From assembly GCA_029948255.1 (NCBI GenBank), contig JALIZF010001763.1, positions 660,000-723,999 on the forward strand: a DNA stretch of 64,000 nt, read 5' to 3'. Origin of the DNA: Telmatactis stephensoni. Its lineage: Eukaryota; Cnidaria; Anthozoa; Actiniaria; Isophelliidae. The translations under genes and the position numbers were made by a program. The notes below the pieces were generated by a model. That model saw nothing but the letters and a program-made list of their open reading frames with translations. It searched no databases and was not told the DNA's origin. Below are positions 34,201 to 42,757 of this stretch, in pieces (position 1 is the stretch's first letter; the number at the start of each line of letters is the position of its first letter).

Positions 34201-35239
34201 GCGCACGGGTTTGCTCATATCCATTGGTTGTGAATATAATAATAATCTTTAGCTGAAACATATCATCAAGACAAGAAAGTACAGTGGTACCTCTCTTAAG
34301 ACTTAAGTGGACACCTCAGGACCTTACTTGGTGTCTGCTTAATAGAGGGTGTCCTCTGAATACGGATCTGTTCATTGGGATTTTGTCGGATTTTCAAAAT
34401 ATAAACTTCAATGATTTGCAGACATGAAAATAAAGTGTGCTTTGAGGAACAACTTTATTGTATATTTGTATATACAGTGTATTAACCAGCCTATAAAGTT
34501 ATAGTCTCTCTCATACACCAATTCGAAATATGGCGGCAAATTTGAATAACTATTGTTTTATACTGACTAGCCTCTCATTCATGTGAAAACGCTTTTGTGT
34601 TTCGACGTGAACACGCGGCTAGTCAGTCCAGAACAATAGTTATTCAAATTTGCCACCATATTTCGAATCGGTCAATAGCCCTTTTTTGTGTTGTCATATA
34701 AAAGTTATGCACTTGTCAATGTAAAGTGTGTGTGTGTGTGTATGTGTGAAGAGGGGGGGAGGTGGAGGGGAGGGCATACCCAGGGTTTTGACATAAACTC
34801 CTCTCCCTTGGGTGACATGGTCACCATCTTAAATTGTCCAAGAGAATAAAGAAATGTACTGGTAACAGTTATAGAATTTGACATGCAGAAGGTACCTGGG
34901 GAATTTAACTTTGATATCAATGAAAATTTCAAATCTTCTTGGGTATGCCTAGCCTCCTCCCCTGGGGCTTAATTTTAACAATGACAGGTGCATTATTGGG
35001 GTCCTTCAAAAATAGGCCCAAAGGGAGAGATTAGAGTTACTTTTTGTCACATAGAATGGGAATTACTTTAGGGACATAGATAGGATCCTCACCTCATCCA
35101 AGTAAAAATTCACTGCACCACCAACTCCAGGCTCATTTTTAGAGGCAACAGCCAGTAACGAATAACTGCTATGCCAAGCAATGTCTGTCTGCACACCAAC
35201 ACTTGGTGCTTGTATTTTATGATCAAAATAGACCGCCAT
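11030..35239 (-). CDS. IFT140: IFT140, intraflagellar transport protein 140 (complete, 33 exons)
   Basis: Core subunit of IFT complex A, needed for retrograde ciliary transport and ciliary entry of membrane proteins. Exons: 35093-35239, 33164-33385, 32568-32689, 32011-32099, 31591-31766, 31141-31229, 30643-30746, 29765-29901, 28672-28764, 28145-28255, 27927-28005, 27129-27220, 26462-26589, 26198-26315, 25363-25671, 24862-24949, 24565-24608, 24068-24282, 23320-23497, 22850-22933, 21358-21464, 20790-20885, 19964-20096, 19392-19463, 18638-18709, 18020-18093, 16002-16056, 14741-14923, 13662-13853, 13309-13521, 12608-12774, 11984-12125, 11030-11254. All phases join; the total is 4356 nt = 1451 residues, close to human (1462). 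The N-terminal half is WD40 blades ([19 protein letters not shown] near residue 65); the C-terminal half is TPR-like helices ([31 protein letters not shown]); the end is acidic. The donor after 16002 is GC, not GT. The start [12 protein letters not shown] matches the family N-terminus. Confidence 0.96.
11453..11730. mobile_element. MITE family B, copy 1 (7-bp duplication GCCATCC)
   Basis: Very long arms starting CAAGAGACCATAATACTAAG, nearly the whole element being one palindrome. Exact GCCATCC on both sides (11446-11452, 11731-11737). Confidence 0.93.
13567..13640. repeat. (GGAA/GGGA)n purine tract upstream of IFT140 exon 30
   Basis: It fills most of the 140-bp intron between exons 29 and 30. 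In the transcript it is a pyrimidine run ending about 45 nt before the exon 30 acceptor. Confidence 0.9.
13832..14041. repeat. Tandem duplication copying an IFT140 3' splice site
   Basis: About 105 bp containing the first roughly 20 nt of exon 29, its acceptor and upstream intron (CTCTAACGCTTCAGGGAACT onward) is repeated next to itself, so a second, decoy acceptor lies about 105 nt upstream of the real one. Confidence 0.85.
14308..14379 (+). tRNA. tRNA-iMet (CAT), copy 1, variant T-loop
   Basis: A 72-nt cloverleaf with A1:U72 acceptor pair, anticodon stem CTGGG/CCCAG (three G:C pairs typical of initiators), anticodon CAT, and T-stem CGAGG/CCTCG. The T-loop starts TTCGAAA, where the other two copies and animal initiators have ATCGAAA (A54). 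A T8 pol III terminator follows. It lies antisense in an IFT140 intron (between exons 28 and 29). Confidence 0.95.
15027..15589. mobile_element. MITE family B, copy 2 (middle level of the nest)
   Basis: Same CAAGAGACCATAATACTAAG end as copy 1, flanked by ACCACAC/AACACAC (6 of 7 match). It is interrupted near its right end by the family D element at 15401-15570. Confidence 0.9.
15401..15570. mobile_element. MITE family D (innermost of the nest), TTA target
   Basis: Ends AGCCCGCCGCACACGT and ACGTGTGCGGCGGGCT. TTA is duplicated on both sides, and the uninterrupted site is visible in family B copy 1 (CTCTCTTAGTATTATGG). Confidence 0.93.
15841..15980. mobile_element. MITE family A, copy (TA target)
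   Basis: Ends GAGCGGTTTTCGTATGAGTG and CACTCATAGGAAAACCGCTC with TA on both sides. Ends 21 bp from the GC donor of IFT140 exon 27. Confidence 0.9.
16770..16841 (+). tRNA. tRNA-iMet (CAT), copy 2
   Basis: Identical cloverleaf to copy 3 with canonical A54 (ATCGAAA T-loop), A1:U72 and three G:C pairs in the anticodon stem. A T7 run about 15 nt downstream serves as terminator. It is antisense in the IFT140 intron between exons 26 and 27, 482 bp before copy 3. Confidence 0.97.
17323..17394 (+). tRNA. tRNA-iMet (CAT), copy 3
   Basis: A canonical eukaryotic initiator tRNA with the same 72 nt as copy 2, followed within a few bases by a T8 terminator. It sits in the same IFT140 intron as copy 2, on the strand opposite the host gene. 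Confidence 0.97.
18805..18916. mobile_element. MITE family A, diverged copy
   Basis: GAACACTTTTCGTATCAATG start, CGGACCTCGCCGTGCC and CCGTGGTCGTGG interior, and a GGAAAATGCTC end. Shorter and more decayed than the other copies. Confidence 0.65.
20950..21143. mobile_element. MITE family B, copy 3 (7-bp duplication TTCTTAG)
   Basis: Left end CAGAAGACCATAATACTAAG, right end ATTATGGTCTCTTG, with exact TTCTTAG on both sides (20943-20949, 21144-21150). Right arm partly deleted. Confidence 0.92.
21655..22064. mobile_element. Fold-back element, G-tract ends, internal CCCTAAGAGATACC iterations
   Basis: The left arm TTGTAAAAGGATCGGGTATG pairs with the right CATACCCGATCCTTTTACAA. Inside are at least five CCCTAAAAGATACC-like motifs. 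Same family style as 2159-2459. Confidence 0.8.
22066..22226 (+). mobile_element. Retroelement 3' end with (ATT)n tail
   Basis: GGGCACTTGTGCCCGGCTATAA then ACTTTAATAAAGTT and ATT repeats. No internal pol III boxes or ORF are seen, so SINE versus LINE is open. Confidence 0.5.
22191..22226. repeat. (ATT)n tract, likely tail of a retroelement
   Basis: About 12 ATT units directly after CTTTAATAAAG. The preceding 22066-22190 stretch looks like a SINE/LINE 3' end. Confidence 0.8.
23122..23295. mobile_element. hAT-like nonautonomous element, 5-bp duplication CTCCT
   Basis: Termini CAGGGGCGAATTCAGG and ATTCGCTCCTATAAATCCCTG-like right end, flanked by CTCCT on both sides. Ends 25 bp from the IFT140 exon 19 donor. 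Confidence 0.75.
23690..23867 (+). mobile_element. Retroelement 3' end with (TTGAAC)n tail
   Basis: GGACCTGGCGCTTTATAAGC through AAAAATAAACTTGAACTTGAAC: a 3' UTR-like stretch with AATAAA and a short hexamer-repeat tail. Confidence 0.5.
23937..24045. repeat. (CCCT)n tract after the IFT140 exon 18 donor
   Basis: More than 20 CCCT units with a few CTGC variants. In the IFT140 transcript this is GGGA repeats beginning about 25 nt after the exon 18 donor. Confidence 0.95.
25727..26104. repeat. Long (GGAA)n purine tract in IFT140 intron 14
   Basis: Nearly 400 bp of degenerate to pure GGAA/GGGA repeats (pure at 25935-25995). In the transcript it is a pyrimidine tract reaching to about 55 nt before the exon 15 acceptor at 25672. 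Confidence 0.95.
26686..27085 (+). mobile_element. tRNA-derived SINE
   Basis: The head resembles a tRNA gene: box A-like GGTGGCCGAGCAGTGAG (about 26693) and box B-like GGTCCCTCGTTCAATCCCC (about 26732). A non-tRNA body and ATTTATTT-type tail follow. It is not a functional tRNA because the arms do not pair. Lies in IFT140 intron 12. Confidence 0.75.
27512..27812. mobile_element. hAT-like nonautonomous element, 5-bp duplication TCGAC
   Basis: Termini CAGGGTTCGTAC and GTACCAACCCTG. The interior repeats CCATGACTTTCCA-type sequence, a pattern common in animal hAT MITEs. TCGAC lies on both sides. Confidence 0.85.
28315..28563 (+). mobile_element. tRNA-derived SINE, second family
   Basis: Box A-like CAGTTGGTTAGTGCACGG and box B-like GGTCCTGAGTTTGATCCCC, then an unrelated body and a CTTTACTTTTACTTTATT tail. 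In IFT140 intron 9, opposite strand to the gene. Confidence 0.78.
28798..28980. mobile_element. Fold-back element CAATATAAAA...TTTTATATTG
   Basis: Arms contain TCTCTGTACTGTGATATAAA and its complement, a near-continuous hairpin of about 180 bp, in IFT140 intron 8. Confidence 0.82.
29120..29509. mobile_element. Fold-back element with TAGTCCAGACCCAGGCCTC ends
   Basis: Long inverted arms, identical at the tip, with inner CCAATCAGACACCAATTTTG paired to its near-complement. 390 bp, in IFT140 intron 8. Confidence 0.85.
29995..30410. repeat. 22-bp tandem repeat in IFT140 intron 7
   Basis: About 18 imperfect copies of a unit like CTTACTGACACCTTACCAAC plus two bases, with no spacers. Confidence 0.92.
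32170..32345. mobile_element. Decayed mariner/Tigger-like MITE
   Basis: CAGTAGAATCCTGATTTCT at the left and GAGATTTTACTG at the right, with several TTTCTTGAACC-like internal repeats. The ends resemble pogo/Tigger-type termini. Confidence 0.55.
33520..33653. mobile_element. MITE family A, copy (TA target)
   Basis: Ends GTGCAGATTTCGTATAAGTG and CACTCATACGAAATCTGCAC, exact at the tips, with TA on both sides. In IFT140 intron 1. Confidence 0.92.
34031..34240. mobile_element. Fold-back element with ATTATATTCACAACCAATTG ends
   Basis: Both tips are near-exact complements (right CCATTGGTTGTGAATATAAT). In IFT140 intron 1. Confidence 0.78.
34520..34672. mobile_element. Fold-back element with ATTCGAAATATGGCGGCAAA arms
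   Basis: The left CCAATTCGAAATATGGCGGC and right GCCACCATATTTCGAATCGG pair, followed inward by AATTTGAATAACTATTGTT and its complement. In IFT140 intron 1. Confidence 0.8.
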
Positions 35240-35932
35240 TTTTTTTTTCAAACAAATGAAGGTGTTAATCGCTCAATCTATGATTGTCAACATAGAGGTA
35301 AAAGAACAACAATCGTTCTTTCCACCAGGGATTCAATAACCAGTGAAGCCCTACTTCACAATGCAAGTTTTGATATAAGAATGACTATGAGATCGCCATC
35401 GCCAGTTTGGCTTGCAATCATAGACTAGTCTTCTTAGGAACACAACGATTGATGAGAGTTACATGGCCGTGAACGCTGTCCCAAACGATTTAAAACAGTG
35501 ACACACAGCTGATATTGTAGTAACCAATAATCTAGTGAAAAATCGCCGTTTTTCTGGTTGGAATCTTTGAATTTTCCCTCGGAGTTTCCTCGCATGTAAA
35601 CAGAAAACTCGGTTGCCACGCAAACTTTAACAAATGGTCTCTTGAAAAACTTTCCGCATCAGGAGCAAAGAAACTTGCTTTTGTTGATTAAATAAATATT
35701 ATTGAAGATTTCCAACACTCTGTGTCAACTCAGCTTTTTCAATCCGAGGTTTTACAATAAATTTTACGTCGAAAATATGACTTTCAAACTTGAAAATATG
35801 CAAATGTCCGCCAAGAGTGTCAACTTGAGAAATCCCGGATGTATTGAGCCTGCGGTCTGTATAGCGGTTTTTGATGGAAACCCACGGCAAGGAACTGGGA
35901 ACGAGCTAAATTTTCCCGCCAAAAATGTTAAG
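35240..35932. promoter_or_regulatory. Bidirectional promoter region, IFT140 / HhH-like gene
   Basis: About 690 bp separate the divergent start codons. Both starts lie in ATGGCGG elements (35232-35243 on minus, 35931-35942 on plus). An imperfect RFX X-box-like sequence, GTTGCC then ACGCAAAC, is at 35612-35625. No fold-back element or simple repeat is seen here, unlike the flanks. Confidence 0.6.
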
Positions 35933-38900
35933 ATGGCGGCTGATTCATTGATCGATGCTTCTGCAGAGATATGGAAAAGAACACTTGATCTATATCAGCA
36001 AGTGCTCCAGAAAAGAGCCGAGGAAAAGAAAGGAGCTAAAGCTAAGGAACTGTTGGATTTAGATCAATGGTGCGCAAATATTTTATGATTTTATCATCTC
36101 AGCTCAACCCTAACACTTCACTTGCCACATACAAAAGTATCAAGACGAGGCTCAGTCATTCGTAACAAGACAAAAGTGTTAGCATGTAGCCTCGTTCTAA
36201 TTCCTTTGTATGTGATAGATGAAGCATATCTCGAAACTGGACTATTTATACTGTCTTCAGGTTTCAAAATGAACTTCCAATTGTGATTCAGAAAAGAACA
36301 GAAAAACACCTGACAAAAGACGAACTGATAAAACTGATGCAATGGAAACTATCCGTAAGTTGCATGTTCTGCATACATGTATTTTGTCAATCAATAAATT
36401 GAAGAAACGTTGGGTCTAAAAACATAGAAGCTGAGACCGAAATGGTGCATGGGATGTCAATAATTGTATTCTGATTTATTTATTTATTGCTGCAACCAAT
36501 AAAAAATCGAAGCCAAATGGCCCGTTAACGCAGGTCCTGCATACGCTTTTGGCATTTTGCATTGAAGGCAAAGTGCAAATGAATAAATTAGAATATTATT
36601 GATATCCCAAGCACATAGCTGCCAACCCTCCCGGATAATCCGGGAGTCTCCAGATTTTGGGCCTCGTCTCCCGGTCTCCCGGATAAAGACCTAAATCTCC
36701 CGGATAATCGCTCGAACCCTAAAATCGCGGCCATTTTAACTGAAATATCGTCTATCCTTCTTGAAAAATCGTCTCCCCCCCCCCCCCCCCCACTGAGCGT
36801 GAAAATCGACCCAATTCTAAGGAAAAAATGTTCATCTCCAGATACGAAAGCCTTGGGGGTTGGCAGCTATGCAAGCACCATTTCGGTCTCAGCTTCTATA
36901 TGTTCTATGTTCTTAGACCCGACAGATGATGATGAATGCTATATGAATTTACTCAAAATACTTCTCAGTCTGAAAAAAAGGGAACAAAAACTTTGTGTTA
37001 CAAAATAATATTATTCAAACAATGAATAGATGTGCATTTGAGTCTAGTAACACCTGGGTTGATTTTCATGCACCCTTTCCCTACTTGTAATGTATGTAAT
37101 ATTTTATTACTTGATTTACATTATGTGGGGATACTTAGCTTGGCCTAGTTTCTGATAGGGGTGTCCCACCAGAACCTCTAAACCCTGACTCTATATAAGA
37201 CAACAAAAAATTGAAAATCCATGTACCTATTTAAAACAAATATGTCAAAAAGAGTACCCTATTAAAGACTGTCTTATTTTATTCTCCCGTAGGGCAAAAT
37301 TCAATAGTAATACCCTGTATAAGACTAAGTAACTGAGAAATAATCCTACAAGACAACTTATAATGCTAAAATGTATACCCTAAGACAACAAGCCCAAAAC
37401 CCATACCCTATTTGGTAGCACATACCCATATAGCAAATATATGGGAGACTACCCCCGCCCCAGGATGTACCCTTTACTTATATCACTGTGTAGTTCCAGA
37501 AAATATCCATACCCCAACACAGAGGATTTTTTCCTTTTGGATTTCTCAACTTTATGGAATTTCCATGATTTTTTAACTTTGTTCTGTCTACCCAAGCCTG
37601 TTATCTTCTGCAATGACATATATATATATATATACAATGACTTTCATCTCCCACTTTATTTCTAAACTACAAATTGGATGCTTCATACAGGAACATTAAT
37701 TTTATATATTGTAATAGTTTTATAGTTGTAAAATGTTTTAATTAACTTTATTCCAAGAGGGGAAAGTTCAGACCTCGTCTGGTGGAGCTGATAAAATCAA
37801 ATACCCCAGAAACTGTTATAGAGAGCACAACTTTGGCATTTAAGCTACTTCCAGATGTAGAAAAGGCAATTAAAAAGCTGTCAGAGTTGAAAGGTGTTGG
37901 ACCTGCAACTGCATCAGGTAATATACATCTTTACAACTTAACGTAAGGTTCCTTTTAGACAAATATAATGTTAAGAACATCACAACTTATAAGTGTGGGA
38001 AAACCAAGCATTTTTGATGAGAAGAACACCAATGAGGCTGCTAAGCAGATAGATGCAGGCATTATTTTGCTATTTCAAAGTTAACACACAAACGTACAGT
38101 ATTCTTAATACAAGAGTGAACCAGTGGAGAGTGTAGTTGATCAATACGATTGTTTGATAAGAAAAGAATTAGAATGTAAGAATACTAATTATAAATAGGC
38201 TAACAACTATGCATTGTAAAGGTATATTATTATCCACTTATTACTGGCACTGTATGACCTCATTATCTATTATCTAAAAGTCCCATAATTCATTGTAAAC
38301 CCCAACTCCCAAATGGCAAATACACCATGCAGATGGGGCAGTCCAAATGAATCTAAAATGATGTACTTCTTTCATTCGATCCCCCAAAAGGCCGACTTGC
38401 ACCAGCAAAAAAACTTGTTATCCATTGCAGCTATATTGTTATTGCCAATTAAGGTGACTGCCTATTTAGTTTGCATTTTGACATAGGCTGGTTTTGACAA
38501 GTAACAGAAGCAGAAACAACATAAACACATGCATGCTCTGTGTTGCATTTCTCACCTACAATCTTGCTCATTAATTTTTGAATCACTATGTGCCTAGAAC
38601 AATTCTCCACCCTTTCAATGTTGTTTGCGACAATAGACACTACGCAATCGAGCAGAAAAAAGTCAGCATGCATAGCCCTGGATACTTGCCAACATTGGCA
38701 AAAAACGACAATGAGCAGTGCTTTTGTTTCTACTTCCATCACTCGTGACAACCACTCAGCTCATAGAGTACTTTGTTCCAATTTATCATTCAAAAATCCT
38801 AATGATTTTTTACTTAAACAGCTGTTTTATGTGCTGGGTGTCCACAAGTTCCTTTCATGGCAGATGAAGCAATGATGGCTTTGCCAGTTGGCAAGGGAAA

Positions 38901-39345
38901 GCTAGAGTATACTACAAAGGCATATCAGCAATACCTTGAACAGATAAGATCCAAATGTCTGATAAAACTTCAAAAAAAGGGTATGTTGATTTAGAAAAAT
39001 AAGAGCTTGCCTAAGGTGTCAATTGTTGTCAATTTCCTTTTTCAGCTTGGGAATTAGATAATTATTTGTTCAAAATCAAAATCCTTTTCTTACATGTAAT
39101 AATGAAATGATAAAACATTGAGGCAATTGCCAAAATGGCCTATGGCCAACAAATTACTCTCTCTCGCATCTTTTTCAGATCCTAAAGGAGAATGGAATGA
39201 GCATAAGGTAGAATTAGCACTGTGGACATTTGTAACAGCATCCAAAATTTCTCCTCAGCTTCTTAAATTGTCAAAACAAGAAAAGAAAAGAGAAGGAACT
39301 GAGATGACTGATGAGAAATCTTCCAAGAAAATGAAAAAGTCATGA
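35933..39345 (+). CDS. Conserved uncharacterised protein with helix-hairpin-helix-like motif
   Basis: Five exons, 35933-36069, 36261-36354, 37758-37917, 38822-38980, 39179-39345; phases join to 238 residues. I do not recognise a named gene. Residues about 46-75 read FQNELPIVIQKRTEKHLTKD; about 77-106 FRPRLVELIKSNTPETVIES. LKGVGPATASAVLCAGCPQV (about 124-143) looks like the hairpin and following helix of HhH DNA glycosylase-like folds, and is followed by PFMADEAM. No catalytic Lys/Asp pair or Fe-S cysteine set typical of active HhH-GPD glycosylases is obvious, so function is open. The C-terminus is basic (SSKKMKKS). The start is the ATG in AAGATGGCGGC at 35933; the frame is also open upstream from 35702, but that lies in the presumed leader. 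It is divergent from IFT140 with about 690 bp between starts. Intron 2 carries nested transposons. Confidence 0.8.
36412..36920. mobile_element. Fold-back element hosting a second insertion
   Basis: Outer arms GGGTCTAAAAACATAGAAGC and TTCTATGTTCTTAGACCC, with inner GACCGAAATGGTGC paired to GCACCATTTCGGTC. The right arm is split by the element at 36614-36871. In intron 2 of the HhH-like gene. Confidence 0.82.
36614..36871. mobile_element. Nested element with CATAGCTGCCAACCC ends, 6-bp duplication CAAGCA
   Basis: Ends CATAGCTGCCAACCCTC and GGGGGTTGGCAGCTATG, flanked by CAAGCA on both sides. Contains three CTCCCGGATAA-type repeats and a C-tract. Confidence 0.85.
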
Positions 39346-40562
39346 GCAAATTAAGGTTGTTATAGGCTAGCTCTAGGGTGAGGGAAGGGAGGATCTAACA
39401 TCTTGTAAAACAAGTGAACTCATTAATCTTATGTATCTAAATGTGTTAATTTCAGGCTATGAAATTGCTCAATTTAACTAAAAATTTTGACCAAATTTGT
39501 ACACTAATGGGCTCTTGAATAATAGGGAATATAAACTTTGAAGACTTTCTAGCAGCACATTTCCGAAACAGTTTAGCCAGGGAGGGAGTAGTAGGCTTTA
39601 TTAGTAGTTCTAGCCTAATGTGAACAGGGCATTAAATATCACTCACAATCAAAAATAGGCAGTCTGACTGCATGTATCTATGGGATATACATGTACAAGT
39701 AATTGATAGACAAAGAATTGACAAGGGTTGAAACAGGAGGGTCTCCTATATATGGAAGGATAGGGGTGCTCAGAAATTTTGTAGCCACCAGATTGCTGTT
39801 TTGGACCCCGGTAGGGCAAGCATCCCTGTTCTTTTATATCAGAAAAGTTGTATTTGAGAGGAAATGTCGGTGAGAGCCAAAAGATCGTGGGAAAAGGTCG
39901 CTAATCTGAGGATGTGTGTCACAATATCCGATTCATATTAATTCAGAAGATATCAGTGACGAGCAAGAATAGGATCAGTCGAATCTGAAAGACCATATCG
40001 ATTGACCAAAGATTTCTATCATATTTATGGATGGACTTCCACGCTCGAAAGCATAGTATTGTAGCCCCTAGATACAAAAACCTTTTGACCAAATTTCTAC
40101 ACCAAAGTTTTCTTTAATAACAGTTTATTGACCTGAGGATATTTTAGAGAATCATATGAACTTTGAAGAAAAGATTCCGTATGAGTGTGAAAGAACCACA
40201 CTATCCCTGCGGTTCTATTTTCAGTCATACAAAATCTACTCTATGAAGCCAAATCAGTGATGTACACAAATACTGCTGGCTCAAAAGTTTACATTATTTG
40301 AGTGACACATTTGCATGACTTGTTCTTGGCCCCTGTAAATAACTAGTGGATTAGCAACCATGAGTTAATAAGTACATTGGTCACTCTATTTTCTTTTGTG
40401 ATCAAGAAAACATTTAAAACATTTTCAGATAATAATGTTAAAGCAATTGATCTTATTGACAGGTCGTATCAGTGATAAGTCAGTCCTAATTTATTTCATT
40501 TATGGTTTTCACAAACTTGTAAGTTACAAAAATTATTCCCTTTACTGAAAACAAGCTTTATA
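39346..40562. other. Spacer between HhH-like gene and NLR remnant
   Basis: Converging gene ends. Apart from the short family A copy and a fragment resembling the G-tract fold-back family near 39750 (TAGGGGTGCTC), I see only AT-rich unique sequence. Confidence 0.6.
40170..40241. mobile_element. MITE family A, internally deleted copy
   Basis: ATTCCGTATGAGTGTGAAAG at left and TCATACAAAATCTACTC at right with a TA flank. Only about 70 bp, lacking most of the interior. Confidence 0.7.
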
Positions 40563-42168
40563 TCAGTCCTTGTGTAACACTATGGTCTCATTCTTGTCAT
40601 CTTCATGCATGGTTAACACAGATGTTCCTACCACGTTCAATGTTGGACAATATTCTTCATGCTCTGTACTTAAGGTTCCATAATTTTCATCACAATCATC
40701 CAATACATTCATTCTTGTCCATGATGTGGAATTGTCTATTACACCTGTGTGTGGCATTTGTTTCTGAAGATGTTGCATTTGTTTTCTAGTACAATTAAGT
40801 ACAAGGGTGTTTATCTTAGTCCATGGTAAAACTTGGCTAAGATATTGTATTCCTTCATCTGTAATGGTGCTGGATGTGGCAATAAGGTCAAGTTTGGCTA
40901 TTTTTGTTGATGGTAATGCACAACTTAAATATTGTAACGCTACAGTGGATATGTTACCTTTTTGAAGTCTAAGCGAAGTTATATTTGTTGATGTTAATGC
41001 TTGACTAATGTGCTGTAATCCCACATCGGTATTTTCGGTATTTACAAGGTGAAGTGTAGTTAATTTTGTTGATTGTATTAAAGCTTGACAAAAATATTGT
41101 AATGCTAAAACAATATCATATTTGAAAAGATGAAGTGTGGTTATTTTTGTTAATGGTAATGCTTGACTAAGATATTGTAATCCTGCTTCAGTAATACACA
41201 CTCCTCCAAGGTGTAGTTCAGTAATGTGTGTTGATTGTAATGCTTCAATAAGATGTAACATTTGTACATTGTGTCCTTTGTGACTACGACTGCTAAGGCA
41301 CAGTGTGGCTATATTTGTTGATGGTAACACTTGAGTAAGATATTCTAATCCATCATCAGTAACACTTTCAATAAGTTTAAGAGTAGCAGTTAGGTTTGTT
41401 GCTTGACCAATATATTCCATCACTACATTGGTAATTCTACAACTTTTAATTCCAAGAGTAGTAATGTTTGTTGATGGTAAGACATGACTAAAACATTCCA
41501 GTAATGCCTCATTTGTGTGATCTAGAAAAAGGACTCTTGTAATAGGACAAGAATCACATTTAAGTGAGTCAATGATTTGTTTTGTTCCTGCTAGTAGTGT
41601 CTTTGAATCGATTTCACATGTCAGTTGGTTAATGTTGAAGGGTTGAGCAGACAATTCTTTGTGTTTTTGTGCTCTGTTATCCTTGCAGAATTCATTAATC
41701 AAATTCAAGAAAAATGACAAAGCTACACAGTCTACCTCGGATGAAGCAGAATATCTGAGTCCTCCACTTTTTGCAGAAAAACAATGATGGTGTTTCTTGA
41801 CTATCTCAACTCCAAAGTCTGTGTCTTGATATTCATAAAGACATTTTGCAGTATTCAGAATACTGTCACCTGTAGCATGAGTGATTTCAAGGACTGTTGA
41901 TATCAGCTGTTTCATGAGGTCTTCATTTTTCTCTTTGCTCAAAAGACCAGCCATAAATTGAGATACCATGGAGGAGCTTTCAATTACATTTGCTGGAGGT
42001 AGAGTTCTGGAATTCTTAAACTCCAGAGCAGCAAAGTACTCTTGGAATGTTAAATGTGAAAAACAAATATCTTGCATTATTGTGAAGGGCGTATCTCTCA
42101 ATGCAGGGCCACAGGTCAGGAGACCACTAGCATTCAGGAGCTTAACTTCATTGGGTTTAATGCCTAAT

Positions 42169-42588
42169 AATATACATGCAAAAATTTCTCGATGCTGATT
42201 GGCTAAGAGCAGTGCTGTTTCGAGGAAATTTAGTGCAGAAAAAAGGAAATTTAGTGCCAAAAAAAGGAAATTTAGTGCAAATTTCTTTTGGCAGAAAACA
42301 GTGAAAATGCACTAAAACGTCAAATTCTTCTCTTTATTCATCAAAGAAACAATTTATAAAACACTTTTAGCGGGATTTGTTTCCAAAATTGTCGTAAATA
42401 TGCAAGAAAAATATCAAAAAGTGCCCAAGTTTCGGGTGAAAAGTTTTGAATTTTTTCCTTGAGCGCGCGCTTGGTGACGACATCGTCAGGTCACTTTCGA
42501 ACACTGGGCGCGCGCTAACCTGATTTTTCAACTGAAAAGCTAGAGAAAACTTGAAAATTTTGCGTGAATTTTTGCATGTATATTATTA
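42169..42588. mobile_element. Fold-back element inside the NLR coding sequence
   Basis: AATAATATACATGCAAAAATT at the left is the exact complement of AATTTTTGCATGTATATTATT at the right. Contains three spaced GGAAATTTAGTGC repeats (42230-42290). It supplies the first Met and about 30 codons of the downstream ORF. Confidence 0.8.
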
Positions 42589-42589
42589 A

Positions 42590-42757
42590 AAGGAAATAAT
42601 ATGGTTTACTCGTGCAATTTAGAATAAATTTGACTCGTGAGTTTTCAAAGAGCACAAATTGCACTCGCCCTACGGGCTCGTGCAATTTTGAACTCTTTGA
42701 AAACTCACTCGTTCAAATTTATTCTAAATTGCACTCGTAACCATATTATTTCCTATA
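42590..42757. mobile_element. Second fold-back element in the NLR
   Basis: Arms AGGAAATAATATGGTTTACT and AACCATATTATTTCCT, followed inward by TGCAATTTAGAATAAATTTG and its complement: a hairpin over almost the full length, abutting the first element. Confidence 0.88.

Noticed and set aside
42260..42753. Normal intron in the NLR
   Set aside because: The borders are transposon ends, and available donor and acceptor phases do not restore frame.
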